Of a DNA stretch of 64,000 nucleotides, positions 45,537 through 54,588 are shown piece after piece (within the stretch, counting starts at the first letter, position 1; every line of letters starts with the position of its first letter). Made by a program: the position numbers and the translations under genes. The notes below the pieces were generated by a model. The model made no database searches. It was not told the DNA's origin and worked only from the letters and a program-made list of their open reading frames with translations. The stretch is from Streptomyces sp. NA02950 (GTDB lineage: Bacteria; Actinomycetota; Actinomycetes; Streptomycetales; Streptomycetaceae): contig NZ_CP054916.1 of NCBI RefSeq assembly GCF_013364155.1, positions 4,103,501-4,167,500 on the forward strand. The letters run 5' to 3'.

Positions 45537-46538
45537 TTACTCGCCGCGGTTCAGCCGCTGGGCGACCTCGGTGGCCCAGTAGGTGAGGATCATCCCCGCG
45601 CCCGCGCGCCGCACGGCGGTCAGCGTCTCCATGATGGCGCGGTCGCGGTCGATCCAGCCGTTGGCCGCGGCCGCCTCGACCATCGCGTACTCACCGGAGA
45701 TCTGGTACGCCGCCACCGGTACGTCCACCGCGTCGGCGATCCGCCGCAGGATGTCCAGGTAGGGCAGCGCGGGCTTCACCATGACCATGTCCGCGCCCTC
45801 GGCGAGGTCCAGCTCCAGTTCCCGCAGCGCCTCACGGGCGTTGGGCGGGTCCTGCTGGTACGTCTTGCGGTCGCCCTTGAGCGAGGAGCCGACGGCCTCG
45901 CGGAAGGGGCCGTAGAACGCGGAGGCGTACTTGGCGGTGTAGGCCAGGATCGACACGTCCTGGTGGCCGATGGCGTCCAGCGCCTCGCGGACCACCCGGA
46001 CCTGGCCGTCCATCATCCCGCTGGGGCCCACCGTGTGGACGCCGGCGTCCGCCTGCGCCCGCGCCATCTCGGCGTAGCGCTCCAGCGTGGCGTCGTTGTC
46101 CACCCGGCCCTCGGCGTCCAGGACGCCGCAGTGGCCGTGGTCGGTGTGCTCGTCCAGGCACAGGTCCGACATGATCACCAGGTCGTCGCCGACCTCGGCC
46201 CGGACGTCCCGGATGGCCAGCTGGAGAATCCCGTCCGGATCGGTGCCGGGCGTACCGACGGCGTCCTTCTTGGCCTCCTCCGGCACCCCGAACAGCATGA
46301 TCCCGCCGATGCCCGCCTCGACGGCCTCGGCGGCCGCCTTCCGCAGGGTCTCCCGGGTGTGCTGGACCACGCCCGGCATCGACGCCAGCGGCACCGGCTC
46401 GCTCACCCCCTCCCGCACGAACGCGGGCAGGATCAGCTCGGCGGGGTGCAGCCGGGTCTCGGCGACCATGCGCCGCATCGCCGGAGTGGTGCGCAGCCGC
46501 CGCGGCCGCGCTCCCGGGAAACTGCCGTACCTGGTCAC
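45537..46538 (-). CDS. hemB: Delta-aminolevulinic acid dehydratase (porphobilinogen synthase)
   Basis: Joins two 5-aminolevulinates into porphobilinogen, 333 residues. The two active-site lysines are in [14 protein letters not shown] and [27 protein letters not shown] is the metal region. The GTG start overlaps the hemD stop in GTGA. Last gene of the rex-hem operon. Confidence 0.97.
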   Translation of the reverse strand: MTRYGSFPGARPRRLRTTPAMRRMVAETRLHPAELILPAFVREGVSEPVPLASMPGVVQHTRETLRKAAAEAVEAGIGGIMLFGVPEEAKKDAVGTPGTDPDGILQLAIRDVRAEVGDDLVIMSDLCLDEHTDHGHCGVLDAEGRVDNDATLERYAEMARAQADAGVHTVGPSGMMDGQVRVVREALDAIGHQDVSILAYTAKYASAFYGPFREAVGSSLKGDRKTYQQDPPNAREALRELELDLAEGADMVMVKPALPYLDILRRIADAVDVPVAAYQISGEYAMVEAAAANGWIDRDRAIMETLTAVRRAGAGMILTYWATEVAQRLNRGE

Positions 46539-48199
46539 GAGCGTGCCCTCCTCCTCGATCCCGGCCGCCGCTCGCTCGGGCGGGTGACCGGGTCCCCGTT
46601 CTCGATCGCGGCCTGGCGCCGCGCGGCCCCGAAGTCCGCGAGCGCCTCGGCCAGTTTGAGCACCGAGGGCTCGGGCGACAGCACATCCACCCGCAGGCCG
46701 TGCTCCTCCGCGGTCTTCGCGGTGGCCGGGCCGATACAGGCGATGACGGTGACATTGTGCGGCTTGCCCGCGATGCCGACGAGGTTCCGCACGGTGGACG
46801 ACGAGGTGAACAGCACCGCGTCGAACCCGCCGCCCTTGATGGCCTCGCGGGTCTCGGCCGGCGGCGGCGAGGCGCGCACGGTCCGGTACGCGGTGACGTC
46901 GTCGACCTCCCAGCCCAGCTCGATCAGCCCGGCGACCAGGGTCTCGGTGGCGATGTCGGCGCGCGGCAGGAAGACGCGGTCGATCGGGTCGAAGACCGGG
47001 TCGTACGGCGGCCAGTCCTCCAGCAGCCCGGCCGCGGACTGCTCACCGCTGGGCACCAGATCCGGCTTGACGCCGAAGTCGATCAGCGACTTGGCGGTCT
47101 GCTCACCGACCGCGGCGACCTTGATCCCGGCGAACGCGCGGGCGTCGAGCCCATACTCCTCGAACTTCTCGCGCACCGCCTTGACCGCGTTGACCGAGGT
47201 GAAGGCGATCCATTCGTAGCGCCCGGTGACCAGGCCCTTGACCGCACGCTCCATCTGCTGCGGGGTGCGCGGCGGTTCGACCGCGATGGTCGGCACCTCG
47301 CTGGGCACCGCGCCGTACGAGCGCAGCTGGTCGGAGAGCGAGGCGGCCTGCTCCTTGGTCCGCGGGACCAGGACGTTCCAGCCGAACAGCGGCTTGGACT
47401 CGAACCACGACAGCTGGTCGCGCCGCTCGGCCGCGCCCCGCTCGCCCACCACGGCTATCACCGGCTGTGCGCCCTGCGGCGACGGCAGCACCTTCGCGGA
47501 CTTCAGCACCTGCGCGATGGTCCCGAGCGTCGCCGTCCAGGTCCGCTGGCGGGTGGTGGTGCCCGCGACGGTCACCGTCAGCGGGGTGTCCGGCTTACGG
47601 CCCGCGGCCACCAGCTCCCCGGCCGCGGCGGCGACGCTCTCCAGGGTGGCGGAGACGACGGCGGTGGCGTCCGAGGAGCCGACCTCGCTCCAGCAGCGCT
47701 CGTCGGCGGTCCGCGCGTCCACGAAGCGGACGTCGGCGTTCTGCGCGTCCCGCAGCGGCACCCCCGCGTAGGCGGGCACCCCCACCGCGGCCGCGATGCC
47801 CGGCACCACCTCGAAGACGAGGCCCTCGGCGGCGCAGGCGAGCATCTCGTCGGCGGCGTACCCGTCGAGACCGGGGTCGCCCGCGACGGCGCGGACGACC
47901 CGCTTGCCGCCGCGCGCGGCCGCCATGACAAGATTGGCGGTGTCCCGGAGTACCGGGACATCGGCGGAGCTTGACGACCCGTCAGCGTCCGTCTGCTGCG
48001 GTGCGCCCTGCGCGTCCGCGGCCACACCCGGCCTGACGTGCGCACGTACCACGTCGAGCACGTCAGGGTCGGCGATGAGTACGTCGGCGGCGGCAAGTGC
48101 CTCCACGGCGCGCAGCGTCAGCAGGCCCGGATCTCCCGGGCCTGCGCCGAGGAAGGTGACCTGTCCGCAGCCGGGGTGGTTCGGGGCGGTGGGGTTCAA
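46535..48199 (-). CDS. hemD: Uroporphyrinogen-III synthase fused to an SUMT-like methyltransferase domain
   Basis: 554-residue fusion. Residues 1-250 resemble uroporphyrinogen-III C-methyltransferase ([36 protein letters not shown]), and 270-520 form the uroporphyrinogen-III synthase ([26 protein letters not shown]). The N-terminal part is not fully canonical: the usual GDP-xxFGRG loop reads [13 protein letters not shown], so its methyltransferase activity is open. TTG start overlapping the hemC stop. Closes the porphyrin ring from hydroxymethylbilane. Confidence 0.93.
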   Translation of the reverse strand: MNPTAPNHPGCGQVTFLGAGPGDPGLLTLRAVEALAAADVLIADPDVLDVVRAHVRPGVAADAQGAPQQTDADGSSSSADVPVLRDTANLVMAAARGGKRVVRAVAGDPGLDGYAADEMLACAAEGLVFEVVPGIAAAVGVPAYAGVPLRDAQNADVRFVDARTADERCWSEVGSSDATAVVSATLESVAAAAGELVAAGRKPDTPLTVTVAGTTTRQRTWTATLGTIAQVLKSAKVLPSPQGAQPVIAVVGERGAAERRDQLSWFESKPLFGWNVLVPRTKEQAASLSDQLRSYGAVPSEVPTIAVEPPRTPQQMERAVKGLVTGRYEWIAFTSVNAVKAVREKFEEYGLDARAFAGIKVAAVGEQTAKSLIDFGVKPDLVPSGEQSAAGLLEDWPPYDPVFDPIDRVFLPRADIATETLVAGLIELGWEVDDVTAYRTVRASPPPAETREAIKGGGFDAVLFTSSSTVRNLVGIAGKPHNVTVIACIGPATAKTAEEHGLRVDVLSPEPSVLKLAEALADFGAARRQAAIENGDPVTRPSERRPGSRRRARS

Positions 48200-49194
48200 A
48201 GTGCTCGCTCCCCCATAAGACCGGCCGCACCCTTCGCGAGCATCTCGGTGGCGAGTTCGCGACCCATGATCTGAGCCTGCGACACGGCCTCACCAGGCGA
48301 AGCGGGTACGGGACCGGTGGTGGACAGCTGCACCAGCGCCGAGCCGTCGGTGGTGCCGACGACGCCGCGCAGGCGCATTTCGGTGACATCCTGAGCGTCG
48401 CCCAGCAGGTCGGCCAGCGCACCCACAGGTGCGCTGCAACCGGCCTCCAGGGCAGCGAGCAGGGATCGCTCGGCGGTCACGGCGGCCCGCGTGTGCGGGT
48501 CGTCGAGCTCGGCGAGCAGGGCAGCGAGTGCAGCGTCGGACGCGGCGCATTCGACTGCCAGGGCCCCCTGGCCGGGGGCGGGCAAAATGTGGTCGGCGTC
48601 GAGGATCTCGGTCGCCTCGTGGATCCGTCCCATCCGGACCAGACCGGCGGCGGCGAGTACCACGGCGTCCAGTTCCCCCGAACGCACATAGCCGATGCGG
48701 GTGTCGACATTGCCGCGGATCGGCACGGTGTCGACGGCGAGGCCGAACGAACGGGCCCACGCGTTGAGCTGGGCCGCGCGGCGGGGCGAGCCGGTGCCTA
48801 TCCGCGCGCCGGGAGGGAGTTCGGCGAAGGTGAGCCCGTCACGGGCGATCAGCGCGTCGCGCGGGTCCTCGCGGCGCGGTATCGCGGCCAGCACCAGCCC
48901 CTCGGGCTCGCCGGTCGGCAGGTCCTTCAGCGAGTGCACGGCGAAGTCGATCTCACCGCGCAGCAGTGCCTCGCGCAGCGCGGAGACGAAGACGCCGGTG
49001 CCGCCGATCTGCGCGAGCTGTTCCCGCGAGGTGTCGCCGTAGGTGGTGATCTCGACCAGTTCGACGGGGCGTCCGGTCAGCGTCCGCACCGCGTCCGCGA
49101 TCAGCCCGGACTGGGCCATGGCGAGTGCGCTGCGGCGGGTGCCCAGGCGCAGCGGTGCGGTGGGGGTGGCGGGGGTGGCAGGGGTGGCGCTCAT
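48196..49194 (-). CDS. hemC: Hydroxymethylbilane synthase (porphobilinogen deaminase)
   Basis: Polymerises four porphobilinogens, 332 residues. Contains GTRRSALAMAQ, FAVHSLKDLPT, DALIARDG and the dipyrromethane-cofactor cysteine in ALEAGCSAPVGA. The ATG overlaps the hemA stop in ATGA. Confidence 0.97.
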   Translation of the reverse strand: MSATPATPATPTAPLRLGTRRSALAMAQSGLIADAVRTLTGRPVELVEITTYGDTSREQLAQIGGTGVFVSALREALLRGEIDFAVHSLKDLPTGEPEGLVLAAIPRREDPRDALIARDGLTFAELPPGARIGTGSPRRAAQLNAWARSFGLAVDTVPIRGNVDTRIGYVRSGELDAVVLAAAGLVRMGRIHEATEILDADHILPAPGQGALAVECAASDAALAALLAELDDPHTRAAVTAERSLLAALEAGCSAPVGALADLLGDAQDVTEMRLRGVVGTTDGSALVQLSTTGPVPASPGEAVSQAQIMGRELATEMLAKGAAGLMGERAL

Positions 49195-50660
49195 GCCCGG
49201 CCTCCCTTCGGGTCGTTCCGTTCGGCGGTGCCGCGTGCGGGGGCGGCGCCGGGGCCGCCCGCGTCGGCGCGGCTGACAGCGGCGACCGCCTGCGGGTCGA
49301 GGTCGAACAGCTCGCGCAGCGCGTCCGCGTACCCGGCACCCCCCGGGGTGCTCGCCAGCTCCTTGACCCGCACGGTGGGCGCGTGCAACAGCTTGTCGAC
49401 GACCCGCCGCACGGTCTGCGTGATCTCGGACCGCTGCTTGTCGTCCAGGTCGGGAAGACGTCCCTCGAGCCGGGCGACCTCGCTCGCGACGACATCTGCC
49501 GCCATGGTACGCAGCGCGACCACGGTGGGGGTGATGTGCGCGGCGCGCTGGGCCGCCCCGAAGGCGGCGACCTCGGCGGAAACGATGCCTCGGACCTGGT
49601 CGACGTCGGCGGCCATCGCCCCGGCGGCCGGTCCCGATCCGTCGGCCGGGGTGGCGGCCGCCTCGGCGAGCGACTCGATGTCCACCAGGCGCAGGCCGTC
49701 GATCCGGTGTGCCGCGGCGTCGATGTCCCGCGGCATGGCCAGGTCCAGCAGCGCGACCCCGTCCGTGTCACCGGGCCCGCCCGCCGGGGGGCAGGCCGCG
49801 CGCTGGGCGAGCGCGGTGCGCAGCTCGTCGGCGGTCAGCACCACACCCGTGGCGCCGGTACAGGAGACGACGATGTCGGCGTGCGGCAGTTCGGCGGCGA
49901 CCCGGTCCCGCGGTACGGCGCGGGCGACCAGCCCGGCGATCCGGACCGCGTCGGTGGCGGCGTGCTGCTCGGCCAGGGACTCGGCCAGCCGCAGCGCCCG
50001 CTCCAACGTCCTGTTGGCGATCACCAGTTCTGCCACACCGGCGCGGGCGAGGGTCGCGGCGGCCAGCGAGGACATCGAGCCCGCGCCGATCACCAGCGCA
50101 CGCTTCCCGGCGGCCCACTCGGCCACCGGCGCCGGTCCGGCCAGCTGCTCCAGGCCGAAGGTGACCAGCGACTGCCCGGCCTTGTCGATACCGGTCTCGC
50201 TGTGCGCCCGCTTGCCGACCCGCAGCGCCTGCTGGAACAGGTCGTTCAGCATCCGGCCCGCGGTGTGCAGCTGCTGTCCGAGCGCCAGCGCGTCCTTGAT
50301 CTGGCCGAGGATCTGGCCCTCGCCGACGACCATCGAGTCCAGTCCGCAGGCCACCGAGAACAGATGGTGGACGGCCCGGTCCTCGTAGTGGACGTAGAGA
50401 TAGGGGGTGAGCTCGTCCAGGCCGACGCCGGTGTGCTGGGCGATCAGCGTGGACAGCTCGGCGACCCCGGCGTGGAACTTGTCCACGTCGGCGTAGAGCT
50501 CGATGCGGTTGCAGGTGGCCAGCACCGCGGCCTCGGTGGCGGGCTCGGCGGCGAGGGTGTCCTGCACCAGCTTCGCCTGCTCGTCCCCGACCAGGGCGGC
50601 GCGCTCCAGCACGCTCACGGGCGCGCTGCGGTGACTCAGTCCGACGACGAGGAGACTCAT
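49191..50660 (-). CDS. hemA: Glutamyl-tRNA reductase
   Basis: First enzyme of the C5 heme route: reduces glutamyl-tRNA to glutamate-1-semialdehyde for HemL. 489 residues with catalytic C50 in ATCNRIELY, the NADPH loop VIGAGSMSSLAA, and EGQILGQIKDA. Its ATG overlaps the rex stop in ATGA, so it is coupled to rex and follows Rex control. Confidence 0.97.
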   Translation of the reverse strand: MSLLVVGLSHRSAPVSVLERAALVGDEQAKLVQDTLAAEPATEAAVLATCNRIELYADVDKFHAGVAELSTLIAQHTGVGLDELTPYLYVHYEDRAVHHLFSVACGLDSMVVGEGQILGQIKDALALGQQLHTAGRMLNDLFQQALRVGKRAHSETGIDKAGQSLVTFGLEQLAGPAPVAEWAAGKRALVIGAGSMSSLAAATLARAGVAELVIANRTLERALRLAESLAEQHAATDAVRIAGLVARAVPRDRVAAELPHADIVVSCTGATGVVLTADELRTALAQRAACPPAGGPGDTDGVALLDLAMPRDIDAAAHRIDGLRLVDIESLAEAAATPADGSGPAAGAMAADVDQVRGIVSAEVAAFGAAQRAAHITPTVVALRTMAADVVASEVARLEGRLPDLDDKQRSEITQTVRRVVDKLLHAPTVRVKELASTPGGAGYADALRELFDLDPQAVAAVSRADAGGPGAAPARGTAERNDPKGGRA

Positions 50661-51463
50661 GCCGGCATCACGGCGGGTACGTCCCCGTCAGGTCCTTGCC
50701 GGCCGCCGTCGGCGCCGGGTCCGCCCGCGGCCGTCCGGGTGTGGGGGGCCACGGGGGCCTGCGGAACGGCGCCCGCGCCCTCCTCGTGGCCGGTCGACTC
50801 CTCGCCCGCCTTGCGCTGCTCGTGGAAGGCGAGGATCTGGAGCTCGATGGAGAGGTCGACCTTGCGCACGTCCACCCCGTCCGGAACGGACAGCACGGTG
50901 GGCGCGAAGTTGAGGATGGAGGTGATACCCGCGGCGACGAGCCGGTCACAGACCTGCTGGGCCGCGCCCGCCGGGGTGGCGATCACACCGATCGACACAC
51001 CATTGTCGTCGATGATCTTCTCGAGCTCGTCGGTGTGCTGGACCGCGATGCCCGCGACGGGCTTGCCCGCCATCGCCGGATCGGCGTCGATCAGCGCGGC
51101 GACCCGGAAGCCACGGGAGGCGAAGCCGCCGTAGTTGGCGAGGGCGGCGCCGAGGTTACCGATACCGACGATCACCACGGGCCAGTCCTGGGTGAGGCCG
51201 AGCTCCCGCGAGATCTGGTAGACGAGGTACTCCACGTCGTAGCCGACGCCGCGGGTGCCGTAGGAACCCAGGTAGGAGAAGTCCTTGCGGAGCTTGGCCG
51301 AATTGACTCCGGCCGCGGTCGCCAGTTCCTCGGAGGACACCGTGGGCACCGAGCGCTCGGAGAGCGCCGTCAGGGCGCGCAGATACAGCGGTAGCCGGGC
51401 GACGGTGGCCTCGGGAATCCCTCGGCTTCGGGTCGCCGGTCGGTGAGTTCGGCCAGTTGCCAC
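50657..51463 (-). CDS. rex: Redox-sensing transcriptional repressor Rex
   Basis: Repressor that leaves DNA when NADH is high. 268 residues: winged helix (LATAAGVNSAKLRKDFSYLG), Rossmann domain with VVIVGIGNLGAALANY, and C-terminal swapped helix; a 40-residue Gly/Pro-rich tail extends it. The GTG at 51463 has GGAG six bases upstream and begins the conserved N-terminal Arg-rich segment; longer frames overlap the operator. First gene of the operon with hemA, hemC, hemD and hemB. Confidence 0.96.
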   Translation of the reverse strand: MATGRTHRPATRSRGIPEATVARLPLYLRALTALSERSVPTVSSEELATAAGVNSAKLRKDFSYLGSYGTRGVGYDVEYLVYQISRELGLTQDWPVVIVGIGNLGAALANYGGFASRGFRVAALIDADPAMAGKPVAGIAVQHTDELEKIIDDNGVSIGVIATPAGAAQQVCDRLVAAGITSILNFAPTVLSVPDGVDVRKVDLSIELQILAFHEQRKAGEESTGHEEGAGAVPQAPVAPHTRTAAGGPGADGGRQGPDGDVPAVMPA

Positions 51464-51528
51464 GGTGCTCCTGCGGGTAGAGCGGGGCTGCGGGCGGTCC
51501 ACAGGTGCATGACCGCCCCATCGACAGC

Positions 51529-51557
51529 AGGCTATGTCTTTGTGAACGCGTGCACAA
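51529..51557 (-). promoter_or_regulatory. Promoter of the rex-hemACDB operon
   Basis: On the minus strand, TTGTGC (51552-51557) and TAGCCT (51529-51534) are 17 bases apart. The start would fall near 51522, leaving a leader of about 60 bases. The Rex operator covers the -35 and spacer. Confidence 0.65.
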
Positions 51558-51559
51558 AG
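51538..51559. promoter_or_regulatory. Rex operator
   Basis: CTTTGTG and CACAAAG arms flank a central acgcg-containing spacer, giving a 22-base palindrome that matches the Rex operator TTGTGAA-N-TTCACAA closely. Placed over the promoter, it allows negative autoregulation, which is established for Rex in S. coelicolor. The remaining gap to the glutaredoxin gene holds no other gene. Confidence 0.9.
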
Positions 51560-51778
51560 ATGGTGTCCGCTTTGTCCGAGCAAAGTGACCGGTGTCACGC
51601 ACCCGTTCCGGCCGCGCCCGGAACCACGACCTGCATCACACCGTTCCCGGCAGGCACACGCGTACCCGTGGGGCGCCGACGGGAGCACAGGCCCTCACTC
51701 CTCACCTTTTTACCCCCGGACACCTATAAATCGCCCACGATCGTAATCGACCCCGTGGACCCGGGCACAATGGCGAGC

Positions 51779-52057
51779 ATGAGTCCCCTGCTGCGCCGCA
51801 CACCCCGCAAGAACCCCGCCGAGCGCACGGTGACACTGATCGGCAAGCCCGACTGTCACCTCTGCGAGGACGCCGAGGCCGTGATCGAGAAGGTCTGCGG
51901 CGAGCTGGGCACCCCCTGGGAGAAGAAGGACATCACCCAGGACGAGGAGCTCTACCGCAAGTACTGGGAGCAGATCCCGGTGATCCTGGTGGACGGCGCC
52001 CAGCACGACTTCTGGCGGGTGGACCCCAAGCGGCTGCGGACCGCGCTGGGCGGCTGA
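51779..52057 (+). CDS. Glutaredoxin-like thiol protein
   Basis: Small thioredoxin-fold protein of 92 residues (95 from an ATG three codons upstream) with redox motif CHLC in LIGKPDCHLCEDAE and the cis-Pro region QIPVILVDGAQ. Divergent from rex. The family is DUF836-like; the substrate is unknown. Confidence 0.9.
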   Translation: MSPLLRRTPRKNPAERTVTLIGKPDCHLCEDAEAVIEKVCGELGTPWEKKDITQDEELYRKYWEQIPVILVDGAQHDFWRVDPKRLRTALGG

Positions 52058-52143
52058 CCCCGCCGCCCCCCTTTCGCGCAACCTGAATCGTCCATACACC
52101 CGGGCGTAACGGGATGGGCCGCGCCGCTGGCTATGCTCGCTTC

Positions 52144-53067
52144 ATGGCCGCACTGGGATGGTTCACCCACCGTCGACGACCCGCCACGGAGCGGAGCGTC
52201 CTCGCCGGAGAGGCGTCGGCCGAGGCGGCGCGCAAGTCGTCGGCCGAGACTCCCGCGCCGCAGTCCGTCGCCGAACCGGAGTTCCCCGTCGTCGGGGACG
52301 AACAGGCCGCCGCCTTCTTCGACCTCGACAACACGGTCATGCAGGGCGCCGCCCTCTTCCACTTCGGCCGCGGTCTGTACAAGCGGCACTTCTTCCGCAA
52401 GCGCGAACTGGCCCGCTTCGCCTGGCAGCAGACCTGGTTCCGGATGGCGGGCGTCGAGGACCCGGCCCATATGGAGGACGTGCGCAGCAGCGCGCTGTCC
52501 ATCGTCAAGGGCCACCGGGTCTCCGAGCTGATGTCGATCGGCGAGGAGATCTACGACGAGTACATGGCCGACCGCATCTGGCCCGGCACCCGGGCCCTGG
52601 CCCAGGCGCACCTGGACGCCGGGCAGCGGGTCTGGCTGGTGACCGCGGCCCCGGTGGAGACCGCGACGATCATCGCCCGGCGGCTGGGGCTGACCGGGGC
52701 GCTGGGGACCGTGGCCGAATCCGTCGGCGGGATCTACACCGGCAAGCTGGTCGGTGAACCGCTGCACGGCCCGGCCAAGGCGGAGGCCGTACGGGCGCTG
52801 GCGTCGGCCGAGCGGCTGGACCTGGCCCGCTGCGCGGCCTACAGCGACTCCGCCAACGACATCCCAATGCTGTCGATCGTGGGCCATCCGTACGCCGTGA
52901 ATCCGGACGGGCGGCTGCGCAAACACGCCCGGGACAACGGCTGGCGGCTGCGCGACTACCGCACCGGCCGCAAGGCGGCCAGGATCGGCATCCCGGCGGC
53001 GGCCGGGGTGGGTGCGGTCGCGGGCGGCACGGCGGCCGCCGTGGCGCTGCACCGGCGCCGTCGCTGA
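52144..53067 (+). CDS. HAD-IB family phosphatase
   Basis: HAD-superfamily subclass IB hydrolase of 307 residues. Motif I is FFDLDNTVMQ (nucleophile Asp), motif II WLVTAAP, and motif IV AYSDSANDIPML. Related to SerB and to actinobacterial phosphatases; a disordered N-terminal 50 residues and a basic C-terminal anchor (AAAVALHRRRR) frame it. Substrate not known. It sits just upstream of bldN, as in S. coelicolor. Confidence 0.92.
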   Translation: MAALGWFTHRRRPATERSVLAGEASAEAARKSSAETPAPQSVAEPEFPVVGDEQAAAFFDLDNTVMQGAALFHFGRGLYKRHFFRKRELARFAWQQTWFRMAGVEDPAHMEDVRSSALSIVKGHRVSELMSIGEEIYDEYMADRIWPGTRALAQAHLDAGQRVWLVTAAPVETATIIARRLGLTGALGTVAESVGGIYTGKLVGEPLHGPAKAEAVRALASAERLDLARCAAYSDSANDIPMLSIVGHPYAVNPDGRLRKHARDNGWRLRDYRTGRKAARIGIPAAAGVGAVAGGTAAAVALHRRRR

Positions 53068-53562
53068 CCGCGCCCCGACCGCACCCTCCCCCCGGCTCCC
53101 GCTGAGCCCCTCATTCCGCTCCGACCAGCGGTGACGGCTGCCCGCGACCGAGCGCGCACGAGCCTGACCGAGCGCGGTCGGGGCTGACCGCTGATTGCGC
53201 TGTGTGACGACCTGCCCATCGATACGGAGCGTCACCGACCGACCGCGACCATCCTGTTTCGGTCAATCCGCACTTCCTACCCCACAGCGCCCCCGCCAGT
53301 CCCCTTACCGCCGGTTTGTCACAACACGCCATGTAATCGCACAAGCCATGAAAGTTTCCGATCAAAATCCGTCCGCCATTCGGTACTTGATGCGTCATCA
53401 ATCCATAACGGAGTGAACGGAAACGATGATTTGAGCAACTGGGTGTAGTGCTGCCTATACGAAGCGTTATTCTCCTTAGACGCAAACCGGTACCCACGCG
53501 TCCCTACGGCGGGTGAACGGTCCCGTACTGCACGTGATGGAAGCTCTGCCTCTGGGAGTCCC
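53068..53562. other. Long upstream region of bldN
   Basis: About 495 bases between the HAD-IB gene and bldN without a credible gene. A possible promoter is TTGAGC at 53431-53436 with TATACG at 53456-53461 (19-base spacing, so weak). Direct repeats of ccgagcgcg occur near 53148-53182. In S. coelicolor bldN is repressed by BldD, but I could not place a convincing BldD box. Confidence 0.5.
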
Positions 53563-54369
53563 GTGTACCCACACGTCGGGGTTGACGCCTCGGGCCTGGC
53601 TACGCTGCGCGCAACGGTCCTCGACTGTCTGCGCGGCTTCGTCCCCACCGCGTATGCCGTCCCCGCGCTCGCCACGCCCGTGCCCGTCAGCCCATCCGTC
53701 GGCACGGTCCACCGGTCCGGCCAGGCCAGCTCCTGCTACGCCCTGGCCGACGGCGGCGCTGCGGTGGGCAGACGCTCCCGCGGCGGCGCCTCCACCGCCC
53801 GCCGGCCGAGCGCCGACAGCGACAGCCGCCGGATGATGGACCTGGTCGAGCGCGCCCAGTCGGGCGAGGCCGAGGCCTTCGGCCGGCTCTACGACCAGTA
53901 CGCCGACACCGTCTACCGGTACATCTACTACCGCGTGGGCGGCCGGGCCACCGCCGAGGACCTCACGAGTGAGACGTTCCTTCGCGCCCTGCGCCGCATC
54001 GGCACCTTCACCTGGCAGGGCCGCGACTTCGGCGCCTGGCTGGTGACCATCGCCCGCAATCTCGTCGCCGACCACTTCAAGTCCAGCCGCTTCCGGCTGG
54101 AGGTCACCACCGGCGAGATGCTCGACGCCAACGAGGTCGAGCGCAGCCCCGAGGACTCCGTCCTGGAGTCGCTGTCCAACGCGGCCCTGCTGCAAGCGGT
54201 GCGCAAGCTCAACCCGCAGCAGCAGGAGTGCGTGACGCTCCGCTTCCTCCAGGGGCTCTCGGTCGCCGAGACCGCCCGGGTGATGGGGAAGAACGAAGGC
54301 GCGATCAAGACCCTTCAGTACCGGGCCGTGCGCACCCTGGCCAGGCTCCTCCCCGACGACGCCCGCTGA
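53563..54369 (+). CDS. bldN: Developmental ECF sigma factor BldN (AdsA)
   Basis: ECF sigma factor needed for aerial mycelium, driving bldM and hydrophobic-sheath genes. It starts GTG with GGGAG before it, and encodes MYPHVGVDASG and the N-terminal extension of about 90 residues that marks BldN as a pro-sigma factor. Region 2 runs from about 92 (DLVERAQSGEAEAFGRLYDQ) to 170, region 4 from about 205 (LNPQQQECVTLRFLQG) to 260. Length 268. Confidence 0.97.
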   Translation: MYPHVGVDASGLATLRATVLDCLRGFVPTAYAVPALATPVPVSPSVGTVHRSGQASSCYALADGGAAVGRRSRGGASTARRPSADSDSRRMMDLVERAQSGEAEAFGRLYDQYADTVYRYIYYRVGGRATAEDLTSETFLRALRRIGTFTWQGRDFGAWLVTIARNLVADHFKSSRFRLEVTTGEMLDANEVERSPEDSVLESLSNAALLQAVRKLNPQQQECVTLRFLQGLSVAETARVMGKNEGAIKTLQYRAVRTLARLLPDDAR

Positions 54370-54430
54370 CCGGGATCCACTGCCCCCCCCGGTGCCCCCT
54401 CCGGCACGTCCGGCCCGCTCCTCGGGAGGG

Positions 54431-54459
54431 CGTAACCCGGGTGCTGCGCCGCTCGTTGT
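54431..54459 (+). promoter_or_regulatory. Candidate BldN-dependent promoter of rsbN
   Basis: CGTAAC (54431-54436) and CGTTGT (54454-54459), 17 bases apart, resemble the BldN promoter pattern CGTAAC-N16-CGTTGA. It lies in the 219-base gap before rsbN, so BldN may raise its own anti-sigma factor. Confidence 0.5.
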
Positions 54460-54588
54460 GGGGGATGCAGGCGCCTTGTGGTCGTACCCTGCCCGTACCC
54501 ACTCACTCGATCGGGTGGTCCCACGGGTGGGAAGGAACCTTCGGGTGTCCTGGGGAGTCGACCGTCACGACGAGAGGAGGTGCCGCCT

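Noticed and set aside
53400..53420. BldD box (AGTGA-containing) in the bldN upstream region
   Set aside because: Three mismatches to the TNACNCWGNGTNA form; too weak to claim.
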